From Bradyrhizobium sp. S69 (GTDB taxonomy: Bacteria; Pseudomonadota; Alphaproteobacteria; Rhizobiales; Xanthobacteraceae): a stretch of 64,000 nucleotides of DNA. Within the stretch, counting starts at the first letter, position 1, and each line of letters opens with the position of its first letter. The notes below the pieces were generated by a model. The model made no database searches, was not told the origin of the DNA, and saw only the letters and a program-made list of their open reading frames with translations. The stretch lies in the NCBI RefSeq assembly GCF_009766005.1, contig NZ_LMUK01000028.1:1-64000 (forward strand), in the 5' to 3' direction. Position numbers and translations under genes: made by a program. Below, piece after piece: positions 16,490 through 30,175 of this stretch.

Positions 16490-17112
16490 AGCGCTGCGAT
16501 GCGGAGGCCGAGATAGACGAACAGCCCGCCGAGCGCGCGGTTGATCCAGAGCAACGCGCGGCCGGATTGCCGGATGCGGCCGGCGGTGCGCGCCGCGAAC
16601 GCCGCCAGCCCAAAACACCACAGCGTACCGGTAGCGACGAAAATCAGGCCGAGCGACAGGAAGGCGACCGGCTTGTGCGGCGCGTCCGCATCGACGAATT
16701 GCGGCAGGAAGGCGAGGAAGAACAACGCGACTTTCGGATTGAGCACGTTGGTCAACGCGCCCTGCCAGAACACCTGACGCAGCGAAATCGCAGCCGGACC
16801 GACGGCGTCCTGCGGCGGCGGACGCTGCCGCGACAGCAGCATGGTGATCCCGACATAGCAAAGATAGGCAGCACCAGCCCATTTGATCAGCGTGAACGCG
16901 GCCGACGAGGCCATCAATAACGCCGAGAGCCCGAGCGCCGCGCCGAAGACATGCACGAGGCAGCCGGAACTGATGCCGAGCGCCGCGGCGGCGCCGCCGC
17001 GCCAGCCGATTTGCAGACTGCGGCCGACGACATAGGCGGTGTCCGGTCCGGGCGAAATGTTGAGCAAAACGCCCGAGACGACAAAGAGCCAGAGTTCGTG
17101 GATGCCGAGCAT
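16477..17112 (-). CDS. LysE/RhtB-family amino acid exporter
   Basis: A membrane exporter of 211 residues. The family motif SGVLLNISPGPDTAYVVGRS in the N-terminal part and NPKVALFFLAFLPQFVD in the middle are diagnostic. Members efflux lysine, homoserine, threonine or leucine; the substrate here is unknown. The start at 17112 (MLGIHELWLF) gives the normal length. It overlaps the TauE gene tail-to-tail by 13 bases. Confidence 0.9.
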   Translation of the reverse strand: MLGIHELWLFVVSGVLLNISPGPDTAYVVGRSLQIGWRGGAAAALGISSGCLVHVFGAALGLSALLMASSAAFTLIKWAGAAYLCYVGITMLLSRQRPPPQDAVGPAAISLRQVFWQGALTNVLNPKVALFFLAFLPQFVDADAPHKPVAFLSLGLIFVATGTLWCFGLAAFAARTAGRIRQSGRALLWINRALGGLFVYLGLRIAALQAR

Positions 17113-17356
17113 GATTTCAAACCGGTTCGCGTTGACAGCAGGCAAGCAGCCTAGCGGATCGCCATCTCCTGCAAAAGCATTGGGCTTGTTTACCCCGGTC
17201 AACGGCACCAAGGTCACCCAATTGCCCCCAGATATCATTCCGAGCGATTATATTATTATTGTCACGGCTTTGGTCGAGCAAAACCCGCCTTAAAGGCATT
17301 GGAATCAGTCAGCCAACCACGTAGTGGTTATCCGCCTGTTCGGGAGGCTTGGAGAT

Positions 17357-19153
17357 ATGGAGAGACGCCTGGCCGCCATCGTCTGCGCTGACATCGCAGG
17401 CTACTCGCGCATGATGGGTGCCGACGAGGCCGGTACGCATGCCGCGTTCAAGGCGCATCGAACCGCAGTCTACCCGATCATCCTCAATCACGGCGGCCGC
17501 CTGGTCAAGAATACCGGCGACGGCTTCCTGCTGGAGTTTCCGAGCATCGTCGGAGCCATAGAGGCTGCGGTCGCGATGCAGATCCAGATGGCGGAACGCA
17601 ACAACCACATTCCCGCAGATCGCATCATGCAATTCCGCATGGGCATCCACATGGGAGATGTGATGGCCGACGAGGACGAGGTGTTCGGCGATGACGTGAA
17701 TATCGCCGTCCGCCTCGAGACGGTTGCGGCCCCCGGCGGCATCGCCATTTCGGCCAAGGCCCATAGCGAGGCCTCCAGGCATCTCAGCGTCGCCCTCGTC
17801 GACGCCGGTCCGCACCGCTTCAAGAATATCGCCGACCCGATCCATGTCTGGAGCTGGGAGCCGGCGGGCTCCGATGGACGTCGAGGACAAAAGGAAACGT
17901 CCTCGCATTTGCCGGCTCAATATCGAACCGCGATCGTGGGCGTGCTGCCATTCGCCAATCTCAGCGGTAGCGACGACGAATATTTTTCCGACGGCCTCAC
18001 CGAGGATCTGATCCACGCGCTTTCGCTGCAATCGTTTTATCGGGTGCTGAGCCGAAACTCGACCTTTTCGTTCAAAGGCAAGAATGTCAGCACCCGCCTG
18101 ATCGCACGCGAGATCGATGCGACCTACCTGATCCAGGGCTCGGTACGGCGCGCCGGAGCCAAAATTCGCGTCACCTCGGAACTGATCGCGCCGGAGAACG
18201 GTGAGCAATTATGGACCGGTCGATACGACCGGGACATCGGCGACCTGTTTGCGATGCAGGATGAAATCACCACCAGCCTGTCCGCGGCGATCGCCACCGA
18301 GATCTATCGCGCGGAGGCTTCCGCTCCCGCCCGGGCCTCCAACGACATCACCGCGTGGGATCGTTTTCTCAAGGGGCTGTCCTACTATTATCTACAGACC
18401 AAGGACGATTTCGAGACCTCGATCGGCCTGTTCAAGGAAGCCATCGCGCTCGATCCGACGCTTTCGATCGCGCGCGCCTACCTCGCCACCATCCAGATCC
18501 AGGGCATCCAGTTCGGATGGATCAAGAGCACCCGCGAATTATGGGACTCCGCGATGAGCCTGGCGGAAAGCAGCGTCCGGCTCGATCCGCGTTCCTCCTT
18601 TGCGTTCCAGATTCTCGCCTATCTGCACGCGCTGCAAGGCCATCAAGAGGCGGCGACCGATGCCGCCAAACGCGGGGCGCAGCTGAACCCGTACGACATG
18701 GGCGCCCGCGGCGTGCTCGGGATGTGCCACTTGATGAACGGCGAGCATCGGCAGGCCATCGAACTGTTTTCGATGGCGGCCCAGCGCGGCAACAGCGACC
18801 CCCGGTATCAATGGGCGGCGGTGAACGCCTTCAGCCATTATTTGCTCGGACAATATGACGCGTCGCTGTCCTGGGCGCGTGAAGCCCTGTACGTCAATCC
18901 CAATCATCTTCAGGCGCTGGCGGTACGGACCGCGGCGCTGGCGCAGGCCGGACGGGCCGAGGAAGCAGCAAACGCGGCCGAAGTCCTGCTCGGCGACTAC
19001 CCCGGCCTGACCGTCGAGCGGCATCTGCGGAATTTCCATTGGAAAAACGCAGCCGATATCGCCCACTATCGCGACGGACTCCTGAAAGCCGGCATACCCG
19101 CGACCAGCCTCGCCCGGCTCGAGCCTCCGATAAGCCTCAAGACAAATTCCTGA
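17357..19153 (+). CDS. Class III adenylate/guanylate cyclase with TPR domain
   Basis: A 598-residue protein. Residues 1-170 form a class III nucleotidyl cyclase domain: metal Asp in VCADIAGYSRMM, second Asp in NTGDGFLLEF, and DDVNIAVRLE. Then comes a region like the TolB-type amino-terminal domain of adenylate cyclase/TPR proteins (VGVLPFANLSGSDDEYFSDGLTEDL; about 190-310) and TPR-like helices to the end. Bradyrhizobia have many such soluble cyclases. GGGAGG at 17342-17347 fits the ATG at 17357. cAMP production is likely; the signal sensed is unknown. Confidence 0.9.
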   Translation: MERRLAAIVCADIAGYSRMMGADEAGTHAAFKAHRTAVYPIILNHGGRLVKNTGDGFLLEFPSIVGAIEAAVAMQIQMAERNNHIPADRIMQFRMGIHMGDVMADEDEVFGDDVNIAVRLETVAAPGGIAISAKAHSEASRHLSVALVDAGPHRFKNIADPIHVWSWEPAGSDGRRGQKETSSHLPAQYRTAIVGVLPFANLSGSDDEYFSDGLTEDLIHALSLQSFYRVLSRNSTFSFKGKNVSTRLIAREIDATYLIQGSVRRAGAKIRVTSELIAPENGEQLWTGRYDRDIGDLFAMQDEITTSLSAAIATEIYRAEASAPARASNDITAWDRFLKGLSYYYLQTKDDFETSIGLFKEAIALDPTLSIARAYLATIQIQGIQFGWIKSTRELWDSAMSLAESSVRLDPRSSFAFQILAYLHALQGHQEAATDAAKRGAQLNPYDMGARGVLGMCHLMNGEHRQAIELFSMAAQRGNSDPRYQWAAVNAFSHYLLGQYDASLSWAREALYVNPNHLQALAVRTAALAQAGRAEEAANAAEVLLGDYPGLTVERHLRNFHWKNAADIAHYRDGLLKAGIPATSLARLEPPISLKTNS

Positions 19154-19363
19154 ACCGGGGATCTGAAAGCCCGGATATGACGATGCGGCGCAGCCGCCTC
19201 GGCTTTGGCTTCCGTCGACACGGGTATGAAACGCGTGACGAATCCGCTACACCCTGAGGTAGCGTCGCCAAAGCATCGCTTTTCAACATCTTCGTTAACT
19301 TCAAATTGGCGCCAATTGCATACTTGAACTTTATCGTCAGCCGCTTTTTCAGGATTCGGGGCC

Positions 19364-22156
19364 ATGCAAGACTCCAGCGACACCACTTCCCGCACGATCG
19401 CCGTCTCGCCCGATAATCCGTGTCCGTTCTTGCGCGCGCTGGTCGCGGAAGGCCTCGTCGACGGCCACGTCGTCCCGCTGCCGATGCTGGCCGAGACCAT
19501 CGAGGCCGCGTCCGGCGAAACCGGCTTCAAGAAGAAGATTGTCGGCCTGAAAACCATCCCGGTGGCACTGATCGCGAACGGCCTCGGTCCCGTGCGCCTG
19601 CTGCGCAACTGGTGGTCCGGCGCCGTGCTTGACCATCTGCGCAACGGCCCCCTCGACAAGCATGGCGTCGGTTCGCGCATCCTCGACTGCACCGCCCACG
19701 TGCAGGAGGCTGAAATCGAGCGCCTCGCCGGGTTCGGCAAGGAATACCAGGACCCAGCCGGGGGGACCGAGCGCGGCCTGACCGCACCGGAGATCGAGGC
19801 CTACATGAAGGCGAATTTCGCGCGCGCCAAGGGTAATCGACGCTGGTACGACCCGCTGCTGATGAAAGGCGAATGGCCGGTCCTGCTCGACATCATGGGC
19901 AAGGGCGAGGGCGAGGCGCGCTATCTCAGCGTGGCCGAGGTTAGCACGCTGTTCAACGAACGGCGGCTGCCGGAGCGGATCGTCGCGCGCATCAGGTTAC
20001 GGACGCCATCCGGATGGCGCGGCGTCATTCTCGCCGGCAAGATCGCGGTCGTGCTGGGCGCGTTGGTCGCCGCGGTGGTGGTGGCGGCCGCAGAGTTTCC
20101 CGACCAATTGCAGAAACTCGTGCCGCCGCTGGCGCAATTCCTGCCGCCTCCGCTGCCGGAGCCGCCGCCGATCAAGGAAGCGCGCTGGCTCGACCAGAAC
20201 TGGTCGATCGAGGACCGCCACTGGTTCCATCACGCCAGCCAGGGCACCGCGACGTTTCCGGTGCCCTACGCCCTGTTCGTGGCGCTGGAACAGCCGGGCA
20301 TTCACCTGTTTACCGAACCCGGTCTGCTCAGCGACAGCGACTATCTCGAGCGCTTCGGCTTTCTGCCAAGCCCGAAAACCATCCATACCGACGAAGCGAC
20401 CCTGCATCGCTTCGGCTATTACGCATCCGATGCCAAGACCGAGCCGGCGCCTGCCTCCGTCGCGGGCCTGAAGCCGTTGGCGGCCGAGAACGTCGATGGC
20501 CTGCCGGTGGGCTTTGCGCGAACGCCCGGAGCGCTCGATCCCACCACCGGCAAGCCGCAAGCCGACATGATCGGCCTGAGCTGCGCGGCATGTCACACCG
20601 GGCACGTCAACTACAAGGGCACCAGCCTGCGCTTCGATGGCGGGGCGGCCAATCTGGATCTGCTGAAACTCGAACTCGCCACCGGCCAATCGATTTTGAT
20701 GACGCGGTATTTGCCGACGCGCTTCAACCGCTTCGCCAAACGCGTGCTCGGCCCCGATGCCTCCAGGGCGGAGCGCGACGAACTCAAGAAGCAGCTTGCA
20801 AAGGGCGCCGACACCGTCCTCGCCCAGGTCAAAGCGCTGACAAAGGCGCTCAAGGACGCGCACCAGGACGACACTGAGGAAGGGTACGGACGACTGGATG
20901 CGCTGAACCGGATCGGCAATCAGGTGTTCGCCACCGACATGGCTATGAACGGTCTTCAGGGCTTCGACAAGAATCTGCACGCCCGGGACGCCCCGGTCAG
21001 CTTCCCGCCGATCTGGACCGTGCCGTGGCTGTTGTGGGCGCAATACGACGCCTCGATCGAACAGCCGCTGATCCGCAATGCCGGCGAGGCGCTCGGGGTC
21101 TTTGCCCTGCTCAATCTGTCGCCCGACGCCCCCAAGGATACGCTGTTCCGCTCGTCGATGGCGCTCGAGAACCTGGTCCGCATCGAAGCGATGCTGCGGG
21201 GCGCCGACGATCCGTTCAAACGGGACCCAAAGAGTTTCGGCGGACTGCAGCCGCCGAAATGGCCCGCGCAGATATTCCCCAACGATCCCGCCTGGAAAGT
21301 CGATCCGGCCCGGGTCACCAAGGGCCGCGCGCTTTACGCCGAAATCTGCGTCGAGTGCCATCTCGGACCGGTCGACGATCCGGTGTTCGACACCCAATTC
21401 CCCGACCAGAGCGTCTGGAAATCGGAGCACTGGGATGCCGGGACCGCGTCGCTGAAGCCGGTGCAGAAATCGGTGAGCGGCATGGGCACGGATTCGGCGC
21501 AAGCCGAGGTGCTCGGAAAGCGCAAGGTCGACCTTCCCGGCTTCCTGGATATGCAGCCCGCGCGCGATATGCAGCCCGCGGCTGACGGCAAGGGTTCGGA
21601 ATGTACCGATCTGCCGGCGCCATCCACCTACTCTTCGACGGAAATGCCCTATTCGATTGCCCTGATGACCACCGTCGAACTGGTCAGCCGAAAGTGGATG
21701 AACGACAACCACGTTTCGGAAGCGGATCAGAAAGAGCTTTGGGGTCCGCGAAAGAACTGTCCCAATCCGGGTGCGGATTTGCACTATCGCGCCCGTCCGC
21801 TGAACGGCGTCTGGGCCACCGCTCCCTATCTTCACAACGGATCGGTGCCCTCGCTGTACTGGATGCTGATGCCCGCAGGCCAACGCCCGAAGCAATTCTG
21901 CATGGGTTTTCGCGATTTCGATCCGCAACAGGTCGGCTTCCATGTCGAGGCCAATGAAGCCCCGAGCTGCAAGAACGGCGAAACTCTGTTCACGGTGACG
22001 GATGCCGACGGAAAGCCGCTCCACGGCAACAGCAATCTCGGCCACTCGCTGGAGGGATCGGCGGTCGCACCTGACGAGCACAAGGCGGGCGTGATCGGCC
22101 GCCTGCTGACCGACGAGGAGCGCAAGGACCTGATCGAATATTTGAAGACGCTGTAA
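19364..22156 (+). CDS. Membrane-anchored dihaem cytochrome (RoxA-like) with a Peroxidase_2-like N-terminus
   Basis: A 930-residue protein with no signal peptide. Residues 1-215 include NPCPFLRALVAEG (Cys20) and YLSVAEVSTLFNERRLPER, resembling the thiolate-haem Peroxidase_2/chloroperoxidase fold. One transmembrane helix follows (about 220-243), then a Pro-rich linker. The rest carries two haem-binding sites, CAACH (407-411) and CVECH (662-666), and APYLHNGSVPSLYWML, typical of RoxA-like dihaem cytochromes. The C-terminal part should be periplasmic and the first domain cytoplasmic. A DMQPAR-type hexapeptide is duplicated at 21548-21580. Substrate unknown. Confidence 0.8.
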   Translation: MQDSSDTTSRTIAVSPDNPCPFLRALVAEGLVDGHVVPLPMLAETIEAASGETGFKKKIVGLKTIPVALIANGLGPVRLLRNWWSGAVLDHLRNGPLDKHGVGSRILDCTAHVQEAEIERLAGFGKEYQDPAGGTERGLTAPEIEAYMKANFARAKGNRRWYDPLLMKGEWPVLLDIMGKGEGEARYLSVAEVSTLFNERRLPERIVARIRLRTPSGWRGVILAGKIAVVLGALVAAVVVAAAEFPDQLQKLVPPLAQFLPPPLPEPPPIKEARWLDQNWSIEDRHWFHHASQGTATFPVPYALFVALEQPGIHLFTEPGLLSDSDYLERFGFLPSPKTIHTDEATLHRFGYYASDAKTEPAPASVAGLKPLAAENVDGLPVGFARTPGALDPTTGKPQADMIGLSCAACHTGHVNYKGTSLRFDGGAANLDLLKLELATGQSILMTRYLPTRFNRFAKRVLGPDASRAERDELKKQLAKGADTVLAQVKALTKALKDAHQDDTEEGYGRLDALNRIGNQVFATDMAMNGLQGFDKNLHARDAPVSFPPIWTVPWLLWAQYDASIEQPLIRNAGEALGVFALLNLSPDAPKDTLFRSSMALENLVRIEAMLRGADDPFKRDPKSFGGLQPPKWPAQIFPNDPAWKVDPARVTKGRALYAEICVECHLGPVDDPVFDTQFPDQSVWKSEHWDAGTASLKPVQKSVSGMGTDSAQAEVLGKRKVDLPGFLDMQPARDMQPAADGKGSECTDLPAPSTYSSTEMPYSIALMTTVELVSRKWMNDNHVSEADQKELWGPRKNCPNPGADLHYRARPLNGVWATAPYLHNGSVPSLYWMLMPAGQRPKQFCMGFRDFDPQQVGFHVEANEAPSCKNGETLFTVTDADGKPLHGNSNLGHSLEGSAVAPDEHKAGVIGRLLTDEERKDLIEYLKTL

Positions 22157-22167
22157 CGGCGCCGGGG

Positions 22168-22216
22168 CGAGAGCTCCGTTCCGATAGAATCGGAACGGAG
22201 CTCTCGTCTTTTGTTT
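22168..22216 (+). terminator. Strong Rho-independent terminator
   Basis: A perfect 17-bp stem (22168-22184 with 22190-22206) and loop TAGAA is followed by TCTTTTGTTTT, 12 bases after the cytochrome stop codon. Confidence 0.95.
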
Positions 22217-22217
22217 T

Positions 22218-22300
22218 GACGCGTTTTCCTCACGCGAACCGGTACCACGGAGCCTGTCATCGGGCGCGCATTGGCGCGACCCGTTGGCTCGAAAACGCTA
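22218..22300. repeat. Dispersed ~85-bp repeat, family F, copy 1
   Basis: Starts with GACGCGTTTTC, contains CGGAGCCTGTCATCGGGCGC and ends with GAAAACGCT. A near-identical copy lies inverted at 39233-39317 and a core copy at 55323-55368. The ends are themselves partly inverted (GCGTTTTC/GAAAACGC). Confidence 0.85.
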
Positions 22301-22306
22301 TAGCCG

Positions 22307-23254
22307 CTACTTGAACAGCGGCGTACCCGGCACGAAGGCATCGAACGCGGCCCAGAATTGCGCGCGGTAGCGATCCTGTTCCTGCAGGATCTCGTGCTTC
22401 GAGCCGGCGATCACCAGATGCGAGCCGGCGCGCAGATGATAGGCGAATTCCTCGATCGCGGCCGTTGAAACAACGGCGTCGTTGCTGGCGGCCAGCATCA
22501 GGATCGGCTGGCGGATTTCCAGCGGATAGTTGGCGGCGCGAAAGCCGCGCATCGCGGTGAAGGCGGTATCGGCCCAGGCCACCGTCGGCGCCGCGATGCC
22601 GAGCGTCGGGTCTTCTTCCAGGATGGCGGCGTTGCGGGCGTAGCGCACCGGATCGCTGGTCAGGGGATTGTTGATGAACGAATTGAGCCCGGTCAATTGA
22701 TCGCTACCGCCGGGAACGTAGCGGCCGCCCTGCCCCGCGAGCCGCAGCAGCCGCAGTACCGCGCGCGCCGGAAACGACGTGCTATGTCCGGGTAGATCGA
22801 TCATCGGCGCCGTCAGCACCATGCGGTCGAACCAGCGCTTGCCCGCATGCGCCACGCGCAGCATCACCGCGCCGCCCATCGAATGCGCCAGCGCGAAATA
22901 CGGCGGCGGGCAATCCGGCAGCACCACCTGCTGCACGAAGGTCTCGACGTCCACTTCGTAATCGGCGAAATTGCGGACATAGCCCTTGCGTGGATCGCGC
23001 AGCCGGCGCGAGGAGTGACCCTGCCCGCGCCAGTCGATCATCGCCACCGCAAAGCCGCGGTCGCGCAGGTCGCGCACGGTCTCGAAATATTTCTCGATCT
23101 GCTCGCCGCGCCCGGGAAACACGCAAACGGTGCCCTTGCGGTTGGCGGGGGGCGCCCAGCGCGCAAATCGCAATTCCACGCCATCCGGCGTCTCGATCGT
23201 GCCGCTGACGACGTTCTCCGGAACGGGATTGGCGGGGATCGAGACGAGCGTCAT
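22307..23254 (-). CDS. Alpha/beta hydrolase, lysophospholipase/monoacylglycerol lipase type
   Basis: A 315-residue serine hydrolase. The nucleophile elbow is HSMGG (in FALAHSMGGAVML), preceded by the GRGEQIEKY oxyanion segment and DWRGQGHSSR, as in PldB-like lysophospholipases. The Asp (ASNDAVVS) and His (GSKHEIL) of the triad are visible near the C-terminus. No signal peptide, so probably cytoplasmic or membrane-associated. The start at 23254 (MTLVSIPANP) gives the family's length. Confidence 0.85.
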   Translation of the reverse strand: MTLVSIPANPVPENVVSGTIETPDGVELRFARWAPPANRKGTVCVFPGRGEQIEKYFETVRDLRDRGFAVAMIDWRGQGHSSRRLRDPRKGYVRNFADYEVDVETFVQQVVLPDCPPPYFALAHSMGGAVMLRVAHAGKRWFDRMVLTAPMIDLPGHSTSFPARAVLRLLRLAGQGGRYVPGGSDQLTGLNSFINNPLTSDPVRYARNAAILEEDPTLGIAAPTVAWADTAFTAMRGFRAANYPLEIRQPILMLAASNDAVVSTAAIEEFAYHLRAGSHLVIAGSKHEILQEQDRYRAQFWAAFDAFVPGTPLFK

Positions 23255-23401
23255 GCGGGGACCGGGTGGGTGAAAAGCGCTGAAAATCAAGGGCGCGGCG
23301 TCTTGGAAAGCGGCGCGATTCGGCCCTCTTGAACGCGCTTTGTGATCCTCCCATATCACCTTGGTGCAGGCCGCTACCAGTGTTTCGAGACCGGAACATT
23401 G

Positions 23402-23478
23402 CAGGCTGCACGACGACAAAAGCCCGGCCCGATGGCGGGCGGGTTAACTGAAACAGTCGCTCAATGGAGGACTACCCT
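23402..23478 (+). promoter_or_regulatory. ROSE-like RNA thermometer in the hsp20 leader
   Basis: The leader has an upstream 10-bp hairpin with one bulge (23421-23445) and an 8-bp hairpin burying the Shine-Dalgarno: AGTC-(G)-CTC, loop AATG, GAGGACT (23455-23473). The segment TCGCT fits the ROSE U-[U/C]-G-C-U box, with its G bulged opposite the ribosome site exactly as in characterised ROSE elements. The ribosome site GGAGGA is 23466-23471 and the ATG is at 23479. Heat melting of this hairpin would turn on translation. Confidence 0.75.
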
Positions 23479-23955
23479 ATGCGTACCTATGACCTCACTC
23501 CGTTTTATCGTTCCACCGTCGGCTTCGACCGGTTCTTTTCCCTGCTCGATCAGGCCACCGCCGACGGCAGCCCCGGCTATCCGCCCTACAATATCGAGCG
23601 CACCGGCGAAAACGCCTACCGCATCAGCGTCGCGGTATCCGGCTTCGCGCAGGCTGAGCTTTCGATCGTCGCGAAGGAGAACACGCTGACGATCAAGGGC
23701 GAGAAAATCGCCAATGAGAACGGCCAGGACAAATCCGAGGTGCTGTATCGCGGCATCGCGGCGCGCACCTTCGAACGCGCCTTCCAGCTTGCCGATTTCG
23801 TGCAGGTGAAGAACGCCTCGCTCGAGCACGGCCTGCTCCATGTCGATCTCGTCCGCGAGATTCCCGAGGCCAAGAAGCCCCGCAGCATTCCGATCAGCTC
23901 CGGCGCCCAGGCCCCGCAAGTGGTCGACGGCACCATCGGCAAGGTCGCCGCCTAA
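23479..23955 (+). CDS. Small heat-shock protein Hsp20/IbpA family
   Basis: A 158-residue ATP-independent holdase. The alpha-crystallin domain spans about 35-130 (PYNIERTGENAYRISVAVSG through GLLHVDLVREIPE); the family's G-x-L appears as GLLHVDL and the C-terminal IxI-type motif as RSIPIS. The ATG at 23479 has GGAGGA 7 bases upstream; an ATG at 23464 lies inside the thermometer loop without a ribosome site. Bradyrhizobia carry several such genes under ROSE control. Confidence 0.95.
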   Translation: MRTYDLTPFYRSTVGFDRFFSLLDQATADGSPGYPPYNIERTGENAYRISVAVSGFAQAELSIVAKENTLTIKGEKIANENGQDKSEVLYRGIAARTFERAFQLADFVQVKNASLEHGLLHVDLVREIPEAKKPRSIPISSGAQAPQVVDGTIGKVAA

Positions 23956-23995
23956 GGATTGTTGAATTTCCGGCGGATATTCGCTGGAAATAACG

Positions 23996-24027
23996 AAAAC
24001 GCCCCGGGCAACCGGGGCGTTTTTTGT
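23996..24027. terminator. Rho-independent terminator after hsp20
   Basis: A 12-bp stem (AAAACGCCCCGG with CCGGGGCGTTTT) capped by a GCAA tetraloop and flanked by A and T runs, 40 bases after the stop. The symmetry makes it potentially bidirectional. Confidence 0.92.
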
Positions 24028-24029
24028 TG

Positions 24030-24172
24030 GTTTTCGTCGTCCCCACGAACGCGGGGACCCATAACCCCTGGCGCTTGCATCTTGGAGCGCGAACGCCGCA
24101 ACGCTCGTTTTTAATCGGAACGACACGGCGTATGGGTCCCGGCGCGGAGGCCGGGACGACGCAAGATTTTCC
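24030..24172. repeat. Intergenic inverted repeat, family C
   Basis: Facing words CGTCGTCCC...GGGACCCATA (about 24037-24064) and TATGGGTCCC...GGGACGACG (about 24130-24162) enclose a 65-bp spacer. It occupies the convergent gap between hsp20 and the next gene. Confidence 0.7.
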
Positions 24173-24174
24173 CG

Positions 24175-24921
24175 CTACTCCAGCCCCTGCACCTTCGGCA
24201 TCTCCTGCGTCGGCTGGATCTGTTGGCCGGCGGGTTTGGTGTCGATCGGGGCCGGAGCGGTATTTTGCGGGGATTTTGACAGCTCGACCGGCTTGGTCTG
24301 CATCGCCATCGCCTGCGGCGGCGGCGGGGCGGCGCCACGATCGGACTTGGCGCCGGAATTGGCGTCGGATTTGGCGGCGACCGGCGGCTCCCCGGCGCGC
24401 GGCGGCATCGCCTTGGGCAACGGCACCGACGGCGTGCGGCTCGCCACATGCGGCACCGACGCCGGCGGTCGCGGCACGCCGCGAGCCTGATTGATCGGCG
24501 GCAACGGTCCTGCCCCTGCCGGATAGGCGGGCGGCACCGCCTCATCGTAATTGCTGCCGACTCGATAGGCCGGCACGAAGCGGACGATCCGGCCGTCACG
24601 GGCATCGATCACCAGCCGCCCGTCTGCACCGCCGCGATCGATCACCGCGATGGTGTAGAAATAGCCGTGCTGCTGCGGAATTCCGAGCGGCGAATACCCG
24701 TTCTCGCGAACCACCGTGTAGACCTCGGTTCCGGGCAGCAAGCTCGGCCCCTCACCTGGCAGCATGGCCTCGGCATAGGTCCCACCGATATCCGAGACGG
24801 TGGTAACCAGCGAGCCCGCTACTTCAATGGGCCATTCAATTGGCGCCAGCATCTGAGCATTTGCCGATGTGGCGGCCAGAACCAGCCCCGCCGACATCGC
24901 CCATCCCGTGAACCGCTTCAT
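24175..24921 (-). CDS. Secreted protein with Pro/Ala-rich C-terminal tail, function unknown
   Basis: A 248-residue product with a signal peptide (core MSAGLVLAATSANA, cleaved before QMLAPIEW). Residues 25-125 look like a small globular domain (ESVG-free segment YSPLGIPQQHGYFYTIAVIDRGG, then RLVIDARDGRIVRF, reminiscent of a PepSY-like strand pattern). The last 110 residues are rich in Pro, Ala, Gln and Lys and probably disordered. The ATG at 24921 has an AGGAGC ribosome site. No homologue recognised beyond Bradyrhizobium-style hypothetical proteins. Confidence 0.72.
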   Translation of the reverse strand: MKRFTGWAMSAGLVLAATSANAQMLAPIEWPIEVAGSLVTTVSDIGGTYAEAMLPGEGPSLLPGTEVYTVVRENGYSPLGIPQQHGYFYTIAVIDRGGADGRLVIDARDGRIVRFVPAYRVGSNYDEAVPPAYPAGAGPLPPINQARGVPRPPASVPHVASRTPSVPLPKAMPPRAGEPPVAAKSDANSGAKSDRGAAPPPPQAMAMQTKPVELSKSPQNTAPAPIDTKPAGQQIQPTQEMPKVQGLE

Positions 24922-25411
24922 CGCCCATCGCTCCTGTGACTGTCTGATACCTGACCCAACGCCCCGGAGCATTTTCGCTCCCTTGTTCCCCAGGCAATTT
25001 CACCGCCGATTCCGGCGGACCTTGGGCCGGATCGCGGCGCGTTTGCTTCAAATCCGGGGCGTCAAATCCCAAGAATAGGGTCCACTTGGCGTGACGGAGG
25101 CGCATGCGGCCAGCGACTTTGGCGCGCTTGTATGATAGAAAAAAATTTGGCATGGTCGAGGTTAGGACAGCATGGCTGTCTCAATTGCGGTGCAGGCCCG
25201 GCACAGGGATTGCAACGAAAGTCAGGCGCCCATGCGCCAGAACGTAAAGGCAAGGTCGTTCCTCCGGGACGTTGAACGCCCAGGGAACGCCCAGGCCTTA
25301 ATTCTGAAATTGTGGCTCGCGGAGGACGAGCGGTGGCCCGGTGGGTGCCGTAGACGCCCAAGGTGTGCCGCTGACAACGGTGAGGCCCTGGCCTTATTGA
25401 GAGGACGCCAG
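24922..25411. other. Long intergenic region / gltB leader
   Basis: 490 bp between divergent genes without a convincing gene; the gltB frame stays open back to 25172 but lacks conserved sequence there. GACAGC-ATG-GCTGTC (25166-25180) is a perfect short hairpin. CTGGC (25389-25393) could pair with GCCAG (25408-25412) around the gltB ribosome site. Confidence 0.4.
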
Positions 25412-30154
<4,743 letters not shown>

Positions 30155-30175
30155 TACAACGAGGAACTCTCAGCC

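Noticed and set aside
23464..23478. Five-codon longer start for hsp20
   Set aside because: That ATG lies in the loop of the Shine-Dalgarno hairpin and has no ribosome site of its own.
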